A DNA stretch of 64,000 bases from Anas platyrhynchos (taxonomy: Eukaryota > Chordata > Aves > Anseriformes > Anatidae), in NCBI RefSeq assembly GCF_047663525.1, contig NC_092616.1, positions 4,129,501 to 4,193,500 on the forward strand, in the 5' to 3' direction. The translations under genes were made by a program, and so were the position numbers. Shown here one piece after another: positions 1-10,159 of the stretch (its first letter is position 1; the number at the start of each line of letters is the position of its first letter). Below the pieces are notes generated by a model. It ran no database searches, was not told the DNA's origin, and worked only from the letters and a program-made list of their open reading frames with translations.

Positions 1-2622
1 GGCTATAGGCTCTTCAGAAGGGACAGGCAGCACAGAAGGGGTGGCGGTGTGGCTCTCTATATTAGAGAGTCTTTCGATGTTGTAGAACTCGAGGCTAGGA
101 ATGACAAGATCGAGTCCCTTTGGGTTAGGATCGGCAGGGACAACAAGGCTAGTGTCCTGGTCGGGGTCTGCTATAGACCGCCGAACCAGGATGAGGAGAC
201 GGATGAGGAGTTCTACAGGCAGCTGACAGAAGTTGCGAAATCGTCGGCGCTTGTACTCGTGGGGGACTTCAACTTCCCTGACATATCCTGGAAGCACAAC
301 ACAGCCCAGAGGAAGCAGTCTAGGAGGTTTCTGGAGAGCGTGGAAGATAGCTTCCTGACGCAGCTGGTTAGTGAACCTACCAGGGGTGGTGCCCTGCTAG
401 ACCTTCTCTTCACAAACAGAGAAGGACTGGTGGAGGATGTGATTGTCGGGAACAGTCTTGGGCAGAGTGACCACGAAATGGTGGAGTTCACTATTCTTGG
501 CGGGGCCAGGAAGGGAACCAGTAAAACCACTGTATTGGACTTCCGGAGGGCTGACTTTGGGCTGCTCAGGACACTGGTTGGTGGAGTCCCATGGGAGGCG
601 GTTCTGAAGGGCAGAGGGGTCCAGAAAGGCTGGGCGCTCTTTAAGAGGCAAATCCTAATGGCGCAGGAGCGGTCTATTCCCATGCGCCCAAAGATGAGCC
701 AGCGGGGAAGAAGACCAGCCTGGCTCAACAGAGAATTTTGGCTTGAGCTAAGGAGAAAAAAGAGGGTTTATAATCTTTGGAAAATTGGGCAGGCCACTAA
801 GGAGGACTATAAGGATGTAGCGAGGCTGTGCAGGGACAAGATTAGGAAGGCCAAAGCTCATCTGGAGCTCAATCTGGCTACTGCTGTTAAAGATAACAAA
901 AAACGCTTTTATAAATACATCAACACCAAAAGGAGGACTAGGGAGAATCTCCATCCTTTACTGGATGCGGGGGGAAACTTAGTTACAAGAGATGAGGAAA
1001 AGGCGGAGGTGCTTAATGCCTTCTTTGCCTCAGTCTTTAGCGGCAAAACCGGTTGCTCTCTGGATACCCAGTACCCAGAACTGGTGGAAGGGGACGGGGA
1101 GCAGGATGTGGCCCTCACCATCCACGAAGAACTGGTTGGTGACCTGCTACGGCACTTGGATGTGCACAAATCGATGGGGCCGGATGGGATCCACCCGAGG
1201 GTACTGAGAGAACTGGCAGAGGAGCTGGCCAAGCCCCTATCCATCATTTATCAGCAGTCCTGGCTATCGGGGGAGGTCCCAGCTGACTGGCGACTAGCAA
1301 ATGTGACGCCCATCTACAAGAAGGGCTGGAGGGCAGACCCGGGGAACTACAGGCCGGTCAGTTTGACCTCAGTACCAGAGAAGCTCATGGAGCAGATCCT
1401 CTTGGGAGTCATCATGCGGCACTTGAAGGGCAAGCAGGCGATCAGGCCCAGCCAGCATGGGTTTATGGAAGGCAGGTCCTGCTTGACGAACCTGATCTCC
1501 TTCTACGACAAAGTGACGCGCTGGGTGGACGAGGGAAAGGCTGTGGATGTGGTCTACCTTGACTTCAGCAAGGCTTTTGACACCGTCTCCCACAGCATTC
1601 TCCTCAAGAAACTGGCTGCTCTTGGCTTGGACTGGCGCACACTTCGTTGGGTTAGAAACTGGCTGGATAGCCGGGCCCAAAGAGTTGTGGTAAATGGAGC
1701 CAAGTCCAGTTGGAGGCCAGTCACTAGTGGCGTCCCCCAGGGCTCGGTGCTGGGGCCGGTCCTCTTTAACATCTTCATCAATGATCTGGACGAGGGCATT
1801 GAGTGCACCCTCAGTAAGTTTGCAGATGACACCAAGCTAGGTGCGTGTGTCGATCTGCTCGAGGGTAGGAAGGCTCTGCAGGAGGATCTGGATAGGCTGC
1901 ACCGATGGGCTGAGGTCAACTGTATGAAGTTCAACAAGGCCAAGTGCCGGGTCCTGCACCTGGGGCGCAATAACCCCAAGCAGAACTACAGGCTGGGAGA
2001 GGAATGGTTGGAGAGCTGCCAGGCAGAGAAGGACCTGGGAGTGATGGTGGACAGTCGGCTGAATATGAGCCAGCAGTGTGCTCAGGTGGCCAAGAAGGCC
2101 AACGGCATCCTGGCTTGTATCAGAAACAGTGTGACCAGCAGGGCTAGGGAGGTGATCGTCCCCCTGTACTCGGCTCTGGTGAGGCCGCACCTCGAGTACT
2201 GTGTTCAGTTTTGGGCCCCTCGCTACAAGAAGGACATCGAGGTGCTTGAGCGGGTCCAAAGAAGGGCGACGAAGCTGGTGAGGGGCCTGGAGAGCAAGTC
2301 CTATGAGGAGCGGCTGAAGGAGCTGGGCTTGTTCAGCCTAGAGAAGAGGAGGCTCAGGGGTGACCTTATTGCTCTGTATAAGTACATTAAAGGAGGCTGT
2401 AGAGAGGTGGGGGTTGGCCTGTTCTCCCATGTGCCTGGTGACAGGACGAGGGGGAATGGGCTAAAGTTACGCCAGGGGAGTTTTAGGTTAGATGTTAGGA
2501 AGAATTTCTTTACTGAAAGGGTTGTGAGGCACTGGAACGGGCTGCCCAGGGAGGTGGTGGAGTCACCATCCCTGGAAGTCTTCAAAAGACGTTTAGATGT
2601 AGAGCTTAGGGATATGGTTTAG
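1..2622 (+). CDS. CR1 ORF2 protein: endonuclease-reverse transcriptase (5' partial)
   Basis: Retrotransposition enzyme: it nicks target DNA and copies element RNA at the nick. The frame is open from base 1 to the stop at 2620-2622; the first in-window Met is at 49, but the real start is upstream. Counting from that Met, the endonuclease domain shows GDFN at 72-75 and SDH at 140-142. The reverse transcriptase shows GNYRPVSL near 432, DFSKAFD at 505-511, QGSVLGP near 564 and the catalytic FADD at 591-594, followed by the C-terminal CR1 region. There is no frameshift or stop in more than 870 codons, which is unusual because most CR1 copies are truncated and decayed. Catalytic residues look present, but activity cannot be judged without the 5' end and ORF1. 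Confidence 0.93.
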   Translation, partial: GYRLFRRDRQHRRGGGVALYIRESFDVVELEARNDKIESLWVRIGRDNKASVLVGVCYRPPNQDEETDEEFYRQLTEVAKSSALVLVGDFNFPDISWKHNTAQRKQSRRFLESVEDSFLTQLVSEPTRGGALLDLLFTNREGLVEDVIVGNSLGQSDHEMVEFTILGGARKGTSKTTVLDFRRADFGLLRTLVGGVPWEAVLKGRGVQKGWALFKRQILMAQERSIPMRPKMSQRGRRPAWLNREFWLELRRKKRVYNLWKIGQATKEDYKDVARLCRDKIRKAKAHLELNLATAVKDNKKRFYKYINTKRRTRENLHPLLDAGGNLVTRDEEKAEVLNAFFASVFSGKTGCSLDTQYPELVEGDGEQDVALTIHEELVGDLLRHLDVHKSMGPDGIHPRVLRELAEELAKPLSIIYQQSWLSGEVPADWRLANVTPIYKKGWRADPGNYRPVSLTSVPEKLMEQILLGVIMRHLKGKQAIRPSQHGFMEGRSCLTNLISFYDKVTRWVDEGKAVDVVYLDFSKAFDTVSHSILLKKLAALGLDWRTLRWVRNWLDSRAQRVVVNGAKSSWRPVTSGVPQGSVLGPVLFNIFINDLDEGIECTLSKFADDTKLGACVDLLEGRKALQEDLDRLHRWAEVNCMKFNKAKCRVLHLGRNNPKQNYRLGEEWLESCQAEKDLGVMVDSRLNMSQQCAQVAKKANGILACIRNSVTSRAREVIVPLYSALVRPHLEYCVQFWAPRYKKDIEVLERVQRRATKLVRGLESKSYEERLKELGLFSLEKRRLRGDLIALYKYIKGGCREVGVGLFSHVPGDRTRGNGLKLRQGSFRLDVRKNFFTERVVRHWNGLPREVVESPSLEVFKRRLDVELRDMV

Positions 2623-2687
2623 TGGGGACTGTTAGTGTTAGGTCAGAGGTTGGACTCGATGATCTTGAGGTCTCTTCCAACCTAGAA

Positions 2688-2727
2688 ATTCTGTGATTCT
2701 GTGATTCTGTGATTCTGTGATTCTGTG
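2688..2727 (+). repeat. (ATTCTGTG)5 CR1 terminal microsatellite
   Basis: Five perfect 8-bp units form the 3' end of the CR1 and are followed directly by the unique flank gaacaagttccc. Confidence 0.95.
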
Positions 2728-2728
2728 A

Positions 2729-3110
2729 ACAAGTTCCCATGCAATTATGTCTAGACATCTGTGCTGGGGGAGGGGAAGAGTCCAGGAGGCTGTACTATGG
2801 AAGGCATCAGCAGTGCAGGGATGGCAGGGAGGTGCCCAAATCGCCTCTGCCATGCGGATTCTGGGAGCAGCTCCCTCTCATTCTCTGCGAACAGTTCTGC
2901 AGCCTGCAGCTGTCCCTGCCTGCAGCTGGGTCTCTGTCCCCACGCCTCCTGCCTGCAGCTCACAGCCCCCATCCCACCCGCTGGGTGTTCAGCTCTGCCC
3001 TGCAGACACCTCCTGGCAGCAGGGCTCTGCCCAGGGGCAGCTTGCTGGGGGCACATCCCAGGTCACAAAGACCCTGCTGACACTGCATAGGTGGTAATGG
3101 AGCTTTCTAT
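2729..3110 (-). repeat. OR intron module A, copy 1
   Basis: GC-rich segment that recurs between the putative first exon and the coding exon of OR-1 (11.04-11.39 kb), OR-2 (24.37-24.72 kb), OR-6 (55.55-55.93 kb) and OR-7 (62.99-63.27 kb). This copy is nearly identical, inverted, to 55.55-55.93 kb. By position it is intronic for a minus-strand OR gene left of the window. Overlapping ORFs in several frames reflect GC richness and are not credible genes. Confidence 0.7.
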
Positions 3111-3183
3111 GGGCAGTAAAGGGACGTGTTACAGTTCTTGGAATGCTCGTCGTGAAGGCTTAGGAATCTTAGTATCTCTTTAG

Positions 3184-3209
3184 GAAAAAAAAAAAAAAAA
3201 AAAAAAAAA
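3184..3209 (-). repeat. Poly-A/T tract
   Basis: Uninterrupted run of about 25 A between modules A and P. The inverted sister copy has a longer T run at 55.42-55.45 kb, so the tract predates the duplication and has changed length since. Confidence 0.9.
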
Positions 3210-3289
3210 GCCTCTATTTTCAATTCCACAAGGATGAAGAAGAGAAAACTGAAAGCAGAGGCTAAAGAAATATGAGAGTGAAGTTCCCT

Positions 3290-3990
3290 TCGAAATTCCC
3301 TTGGTGTGCTGTGGAGCTGTGAGCAGGCTGCTGAAGGGAGCAGCCTCCCACCAGCAGCAAGACCCTGCCCTGCCAGGGGGGTTCCTTCCACCCACAGCTT
3401 CTCCCCGCAGCGCCCTGGGCAGCTCCCCGGGCAGGCTGAGTGCTGAGCCTGGCAGGCGGCAGAGGCCCTGCCCCGGCACACAGCCCCTGGGCCACAGCAG
3501 GGACCCTGCTCTGCACCACAGCCCTGGACACCCCTGCCTGCACCCCCGGCTTCTCCTGCCTCCACGAACTGCGGCTGCATTGCCCTCCAGCCAGAGACTT
3601 ACCGGGTGCAGGGCTGGGAAGTCTTCTCCGGCAGGGAGCTCCGTGAGTCCTGCCACTTGTGCCTGCCTTTAAGCACTGTGTCTCTGCAGGCAGTGCCCCC
3701 AGCCCTGCTGCGCTGTGCAGAGGAGCTGCTCGTGGGCAGAGCTGTCTCTCTGCAGCGCTGCCCGCTTGCCAGGAGCTCCCCTTGGGCCCAGGAGCCCAGC
3801 CCAGCTCAGCAGAGGAGGCCCAGCCCAAGGCCTCCCTTGCTCTGCCCCCCACCAGGCTCCCTGCACATGGCCCTGGGGCTGCAGGGGAACCTGCTGGGAA
3901 ACAGCCTGAAGGCATCCCTGGGCTTCCCTCCCTCCCCTGGGCACACACACTTCTCACCAGCAGTGTCGTTTCTCCTATTGGAAATAAGTG
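3290..3990 (-). promoter_or_regulatory. OR promoter / first-exon module P1 (gene off-window left)
   Basis: Read on the minus strand it carries an O/E-like site (complement of TCCCCTTGGG, 3777-3786), a TATA-like box (complement of CTTTAAG, 3667-3673) and a consensus splice donor GTAAGT (complement of 3597-3602). Site to box is 104 bp and box to donor is 71 bp. The same arrangement precedes OR-1, OR-2, OR-5, OR-6 and OR-7. The coding exon it would serve should lie 1.4-2.4 kb further left, a space now holding the CR1, so the gene is probably outside the window. Function is inferred from position and motifs. Confidence 0.6.
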
Positions 3991-3999
3991 CGCAGAAGT

Positions 4000-4390
4000 A
4001 GAGAATTACCTCTCCATGTCCCATCATTAGGCAGGACACCAAGAGATGGATGCGAGGGGGAGAGCTGAGGTCCTCTATCCCTTCAGAAGGAAGCCATTCA
4101 GATGAGCATTTTCATGCCCAGGCTCTTGGCACAAGGTCTGGGACAAGCCTGAGTTTGGCCCTTGTGCCACAGCTGAGGTGCTGCAGCCCAGATGTGCCCC
4201 AGTGCCCTCAGCCTGGGGCACAGGCAGGAGGAGCTGGATCCCTGCCTGCTGTCACAGGGCTGGGACGTTGATGGAAGAGCTGCTGAGGTGTGGGGGGACA
4301 GGTCCCCCAGCTTGGGGTGCTGTGCTGGATGGGGGTAGATTGTTCAGAAGAGACAAGCAGGAATGATAAACAGTGAATACATTTGCCATT
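4000..4390. other. No recognisable feature
   Basis: Moderately GC-rich spacer upstream of P1. No gene, repeat end or conserved motif recognised. Confidence 0.5.
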
Positions 4391-4394
4391 CCTT

Positions 4395-5765
4395 CATGTA
4401 CCACCTCTGCCTCCTGCATGGCAGACCCGGGGATGGTGCTGAGGCCTTTTCAAATCTCAGAGCCCTGTGAGATATCTGGAAAGGAAGGCCCTGGCATGTG
4501 CTTCAATTCCTCCATATAAGACCTACTACTTCTCCAAGTGAGCAACATGCAGTGAAGAGGAATTCAGGTATACTGAGGGCCTGCTGCATCCCAGGTGCCT
4601 TCGCTCCCATCTTCTGAAAAATGCTCAGCCCCAGAACAAGCCTCAAACCCCACCTTCCTGGGGGAGCTCCTAACAACAGAGGCATGTTTGTGCAGGAACA
4701 CAGCAGTGACTTCTCCAGCACTCCACTTCCTTTATTCCATGGGCTTGGCCACCATTTGGAGATGTTCCTTGTGGATTTGTCAGGAACTGCAGGAAAAGAA
4801 CTGGGCAGAAGGGAGGTGACAGTTTCTTTTCAGCACATGCAAGGAGATGAGCTTTCAAGGACAGACCTACACCCAGCACTGCACATGCGAGCTCTTGTCT
4901 TTCCCTGCAGCCCACTTGACATGGTCCAGCTGACACAGGACCAGGTACATCTGTGTGCAGTACGGTCAGGGGCTGTAGTCCTGCCTTCAGCATGCCACAG
5001 GTCTCCTGAAATGAGAGAGTTTAGATCCTAAATCAGGATGGGTTCCTCCTCCATTGTGGACACCAAGACACAAGTGGTCTCCTGCAGGCAGATCTGGCAG
5101 CCCAGCTGCAAGGGGCAGGCTGCCCCTCCACCTCTGCCTCTTCTGTGGTCTCCACCTCTTCTGAAAGCCGAAAGCTATGCACCGTGGGGAGGCTGTGGCA
5201 GCCTACAGGAGAGCCTGGCATCCATCCTAGACCATTCTCCCCACTCCCTTTTTTGTCTGCAGCACTTCCCTACTCATAACATGTTGAGAGTACGTCTGCC
5301 CTTCCCTCGTGTACCATCTCTGCCTCCTGCATGGCAGACTGGGGGATGGTGCTGAGGCCCTGGCATGTACTCCAATTCACTCTGTAAAACACATCATTCT
5401 TTTAGAAGTGAGTTACATGCAGTGAAGAGTTCAGGCACACCGAGGGGCTGTTCCATCCCAGATTCCTTTGCTCCCATCTTTTGAAAAATCCAAGCCCCAG
5501 GACAAGCCTCAAACCCAACCATCGTGGGAGGGCTCCCAACAGCAGAAGCATGTTGGTAAAAGGGGGCAGTAGTGGTATCTCCAGGGCTCCACTTCCTTTA
5601 TTCCATGGCCTTTGCCACCATTTGGAGATGTCCCTGTACTCTTCCACATCCCAAAAAGAACTGGGCAGAAGGGAAATGGCTGTTTCTCAGGACAAGAAGG
5701 GAAATCTCTCATCTCTCTCGAGCTGTGCCATGTCCTTGCTGCTGACTTCACAGGCCTTCTAATGA
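4395..5765. repeat. Diverged direct duplication of about 0.6 kb
   Basis: The stretch from about 4395 to 5000 is repeated from about 5300 to 5760. Shared stretches include the 'tctgcctcctgcatggcaga' region, the 'acatgcagtgaagag' region and 'ctccacttcctttattcca'. The two copies are clearly diverged. No coding potential is credible in either. Confidence 0.7.
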
Positions 5766-6345
5766 CACGGGCTGATGTCACAGGGGGGATGCCCTGCATC
5801 ACCAGGATATCGTCACTGGAGCAGTGGCAGTTCTACCACTTCCTTGCAAGGCCTGGTCTGTGCTGGGCACTGCTTGGGTGCTCCCCAGCGCTGTCCTTGT
5901 GTGGCCAGGAGTGGGGGCAGCAGGCAGCAAGCTTGCACTGGGCAACCTTCGCTGACGGGGAACCTTGCAGAGGAGCTGTGGTTGAGAAGCCAGGGTGGGC
6001 ATCCCTTGTCCTGAGCTGAGGGCCAGCAGCAAGTGAGATGGAGGGCTGCTGGAGGGTGACCATCACCACTGTCCTGACTTCCCAGTTCCCAGTGCTCCTG
6101 CAGCTCTCCCCCAAAGGTAAGGGTGTCAGGAGCCCCTTCCCAAGATGTGTCACAGGGGCTGTCAGATGTCCAAAGCTGCAAGTCATGGGCTTTGGGGGGA
6201 GGCTGGACAAGGCTATTGGCTGCTGTGAGAGCCCTGCCTGAGGGTCCCTCTGAGCTCAGGGGACAATGTAGCAGCCAGGACTCCTGGGTCCTGATGCTAG
6301 GGATGACCTTATCCCTGGGGCTTCTCTAGGCATGCCTCCTTGCTA
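5765..6345 (+). repeat. Duplicated segment D, copy 1
   Basis: Recurs in the same orientation at 54.05-54.65 kb and inverted at 38.69-39.09 kb. All copies keep a GTAAGG donor-like site after a pyrimidine/CAG-rich stretch (here 6117-6122). Copies 1 and 2 both lie upstream of a plus-strand OR promoter (OR-1 and OR-6). Role unknown. Confidence 0.65.
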
Positions 6346-6418
6346 TGGGGGACAATCCAGGGCCAGGTTTCCCTGGGAAATGGTGCCTCTTTGGGATCTC
6401 GCTCTGGGAGGAAAAACA

Positions 6419-8410
6419 TTATAGAATCATGGAATGTCCTGGGTTGAAAAGGACCTTAAAGATCATCTACTTTCAATCCCCTGCTCTGGGCCAACCACTA
6501 GAGCAGGATGCCCAGAGCTGCATCCAGGTGGCCTTGAATGCCTCACGGGATGGGGCATCCACAACCTCTCTGGGCAACATGTTCCAGTGCCTCACCACCC
6601 TCTGAGTGAAAAAAGCTCTCCTAATTTCTAGTCTAAACCTTCCCTGTCTTACTTTAAAACCATTCGCCCTTGTTCAGTTACTACCAACACATATGAAAAC
6701 GCATTTCCCCCTCCTGTTTATACACTCCTTTCAAGTACTGGAAGGCTGCAATGAGGTCTCGGCGGAGCCTTCTCTTCTTCAAGCTAAACAAGACCAGTTC
6801 CCTCAATCTTTCTGCATAAGAGAGGTGCTCCAGCCCTCTGATCATCTGTGTGGCCCTCCTCTGGACCCATTCCAAGTGCTCCACATCCTTCTTGTGCTGG
6901 GAGCCTATGGCTTGTATGCAGTATTCCAGGTGGGGTCTCACAAGAGCAGAGGAGAGGGGGACAGTCACCTCCCTCTTCCTGCTGGCCATTTTAAATGTGG
7001 CCCAGGACACAGTTGGCCTTCTGGGCTGCAAGCGCACACTGCTGGCGCTGGCTCATGTGCAGCTTCTTGTCCAGCAGGGCCCTCGAGTTCTTCTCCACAG
7101 GGCTGCTCTCAAGTCCTTCTTTGCCCAGTCTATATAAAGACCTGGGATTGCCCAAGCCAAATGCAACGTCTTACACTTGGCATTTTTGAACCTCATTAGG
7201 TTCTCATGTGCCCAGTACTCCAGTCTGTCCAGGTCCTTCTGGATGGCATCCGTTCCCTCTATTGTATAAACTGCACCACTCAGCCTGGTGTCATCTGCAA
7301 ACTTGCTGAGGATTCACTGGATTCCATCACCTATGTCATTGATAAAGATGTTGAAGAGTACCCGTCCAAATACTGACCCCTGAGGGACACCACTTGTGAC
7401 CGGCCTGCACCCAGACATAGAACCGTTGACCACAACACTTCGGCTGCAACCAGCCAACCAATTCTTGATCCACCTAACAGTCCATCCTTCAAATCCATTC
7501 CTCTCCACTTTAGAGAGAAAAATGTGGTGAGGGACCATATCAAAGGCTTTGCTCAAGTCCAGGTAGATGATATTCGTAACCCTTCCTTTGTCCACTGATG
7601 CCATCACTCCATCATAGAAGGCCACCAGATTGGTTAGGCAAGATCTGCCTTTGGTGAAGCCATGCTGCCTGCCTCAGAACACCTCTTTATCACATGCATG
7701 CCTTCAGATGTGTTCCAGGAGGGACTGCTCCGTGACCTTCCCAGGCACAGAGTTGAGGATCACCAGCCTGTAGTTCCCCAGCTCTTCCTTTCTCCCTTTC
7801 TTAAAAATGGGAGTCATGTTTCCCTTTTTCCAGTCACTGGGGGCTTCACCCAACAGCCATGATTTTTCGAATGTGATGGAGAGCGGCTCAGCAACCACAT
7901 CAGCCATCTCTCCCATCACCCTGGGATGTATACCCTCTGGCCCCGTGGACTTGTACACATCCAGTTTCATTAGGCAGTCCCGGGCTTGTTCCACTGTCAC
8001 AGTGGGACAGAATCCGCTCCTCCCACCCTCTCCTCGAGTTTCAGGGTCCTGACAGACACAGGAAACTTGACCATGAGTGAAGACTGAGGCAAAGCACTTA
8101 CTGAGTACCTCAGCTTTTTCCCTGTCTGAGGAAGCCAGTTCTTCCATCTCATTTATCAGAGGGGGAACACTCTCCTTGGGTTGTCTCCTCCTGCCTATGT
8201 ATCCGTAGAACCCCTTCTTGTTATTCTTCACGTCCCTTGCCAAGTTCAGCTCCGTCTGTACCTTGGCTTTCCTGGTCCCGTCTCTACACATCTAGTTGAC
8301 ACCCCGTATTCCTCCCAAGCAATACAACCCTCCTTCCACTTCTTGTACATTTTCCTATTTTTCCCTCAGTTTAAGCAGCAGGTCCTTGCTCAGCCATGCC
8401 AGTTGCCCAT
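6419..8410 (-). mobile_element. CR1 LINE fossil, 3' part
   Basis: Minus-strand CR1 running from its 3' end near 6419 (complement of 'agaatcatggaatgtcctgg') into ORF2. Pieces of reverse transcriptase are readable: TGPEGIHPRV and NSVPGK near 7.75-7.95 kb, and DLSKAFDMV and GVPQGSV in 7.37-7.56 kb. The frame is broken repeatedly, so the copy is dead. The subfamily differs from the element at 1-2728. Confidence 0.9.
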
Positions 8411-8720
8411 CTCCTCTGCTCGAAGTGTCCTTCACTCTGCTCACAGTGTTTGTCTTAGCTCATGGATGAACTGCATTAGATGTCCTTGAGTCTTCTGAGG
8501 ATCAATCCAAGGCTTATTGCCTTCTGCACCTACAGCACAATAACTATTACTTCCCCTTACTATGCTGACTGACCTGATGGGTCTGTTCATATTAATGCCT
8601 TATAATTTCCATAGTTGGACAGGGGCATATTCCCAGACTGGGGCAAGCTTCTGGGCCGTGCCACAGCCATTCAGAGTTACCTGTTCTTGAGTCTTTCCAC
8701 CTGAGTTTATCACACGTGGC
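8395..8720 (+). repeat. Duplicated segment E, copy 1 (LTR-free)
   Basis: Matches 59.385-59.499 plus 60.095-60.30 kb. The second copy is split there by a solo LTR, so this copy represents the pre-integration site; the junction 'ttctgcacctac' lies near 8525. Confidence 0.75.
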
Positions 8721-8724
8721 CCAA

Positions 8725-8800
8725 CACAAATTTTCGGGTGTTGTCTGTGTTGTCTTTCCACCAGACATTTGGGACGTTGAAGTCCCCCACCAGAGTATTT
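8725..8800 (-). mobile_element. CR1 endonuclease-domain scrap
   Basis: The minus strand encodes VGDFNVPNVWWKDNT, matching the CR1 endonuclease GDFN motif region. It is probably an outlying piece of the CR1 fossil at 6.4-8.4 kb. Confidence 0.5.
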
Positions 8801-8809
8801 TCCATAACC

Positions 8810-9400
8810 AACACACTATAGGCCAGTGTGTGATTGACTCTAAGATATTCCAGGCTTTGATTCAATAACTTGCAATGCTCTAGGACCAAAGTCATTGAGC
8901 ACAAGCTAAAATATCAAAGCTCTTTTGTATTTGTATAGAGAATTCCCATACTCCAAAGTCACCTCTAGAAGAGTCCGTAATAATGTAGGCAATCACGATT
9001 GATATAAGCAAAGGCAGAATTACTGAAGCCAGTTGCAAGGAGTCCCAGAGGTGCCTTTCCATGATGACCAGCTGTGGTGAAGACCTTGGGTTGCTTTGCG
9101 TTGACTGAATGCCAGAGGATGTTGGAAAGCAAGAGAACCAAGACTTTGCACATCTCTGGGCCCCAATGGCAGATGCCACTCACAGAAGGAGTCCAGGCAA
9201 CAGCGATATGCTTTGCTGAGAGGCAAAACCCCTCTCACAACAGAAGGGACAGGAACAAATCCTTCATCCCATTTGGCTGATCTCACAGGAATACCCAGAC
9301 ACAAGGCTGCCAGGCTGTCACCATGACTGTGGCAGTGTGCTGCTCTGTCAAGCACCAAGTTGCATTTCTGGAGAATCCATCCCTATTGCTTCTTCTGCAA
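8810..9400. other. No recognisable feature
   Basis: AT-richer spacer with no gene, repeat end or motif I recognise. Confidence 0.5.
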
Positions 9401-9404
9401 ATAA

Positions 9405-10105
9405 ATGGCCACTTTTCTGACCCTGTCAGGCTTCTCATGCATTTGACATCACAAAGAAAAGGTGGTGTCTCCTTCCTAGGGAGGAATAACTCCGAGCACC
9501 AATACAGGCTGAGGAGAGGGGGAGGATCACCTCTCTTTAGCCTGCTGGCAACACTTTTCCAAATGCAGTCCAGGATCCCGTTGGCCTTCTTGGCCACAAG
9601 GGCACATTGCTGGCTCATGCTCAGCGTACTGTCCACCAGGACTCCCAGGTCTCTCTCTGCAGAGTTGCTCTCCTGCTGGTTAGTCCCCAGCCTCAACTTC
9701 GAAAATTGTGCCAGGGGAGTTTTTGGTTGGATGTTAGGAAGAACTTCTTTACCAAAAGGGTTCTTAGGCATTGGAATGGGCTGCCCAGGGAAGTGGTTGA
9801 GTCACCATCCCTCGAGGTCTTTAAAAGACGTCTAGATGTAGAGCTTAGTGATATGGTTTAGTGGAGGACTTGTTAGTGTTAGGTCAGAGGTTGGACTCGA
9901 TGATCTTGAGGTCTCTTCCAACCTAGAAATTCTGTGATTCTGTGATCTCTCCACCCTGCCAAGGTCCCTCTGAATGGCAGCACAGCCCTCTGGGGTATCA
10001 GCCACTCCTCCCAGCTTTGTGTCATCAGCAAAGTTTGTGAGGGTGCATATCATCCACTGCATTGATGAATAATTTGAACAAGAAAGAGGAAATTTGGCAC
10101 ATCCT
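9405..10105 (-). mobile_element. Older CR1 fragment, split by a younger CR1
   Basis: Minus-strand CR1 reverse transcriptase remnants lie in two parts. The 9.94-10.10 kb part encodes FADDTKLGG. The 9.50-9.70 kb part encodes [19 protein letters not shown]. They are separated by a plus-strand CR1 3' end. The inverted paralogue at 52.39-52.90 kb lacks the inner insertion, so the outer element is older than the duplication and the insertion came later, or in this copy only. Confidence 0.8.
9706..9945 (+). mobile_element. Young CR1 3'-end insertion (nested)
   Basis: About 240 bp closely matching the 3' end of the CR1 at 1-2728, including the tail to the ATTCTGTG unit. It is 5'-truncated and inserted in opposite orientation inside an older CR1. 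Confidence 0.85.
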
Positions 10106-10159
10106 GTAGATCTGCACACCTAAGTAGGGCGATTGCTGCCTAAGGAATCAGTCAATACA

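Larger units (their letters stand above)
1..2728 (+). mobile_element. CR1 LINE, 3'-complete, 5' end outside window
   Basis: Chicken-repeat-1 type non-LTR retrotransposon. It ends in the hallmark CR1 3' terminus: five ATTCTGTG units (2688-2727) with no poly-A tail. The body carries a long open ORF2. A copy of its 3' third at 33.76-34.74 kb differs by only a handful of bases, and its 3' tail recurs at 9.71-9.95 kb and, inverted, at 38.12-38.28 kb. It sits in the presumed intron of an OR gene lying left of the window, antisense to that gene. Whether the 5' end is complete cannot be seen. Confidence 0.95.

Noticed and set aside
2739-3097. ORFs of about 100-116 codons in module A
   Set aside because: Three frames plus the antisense are open at once and no start or length is shared by all copies.
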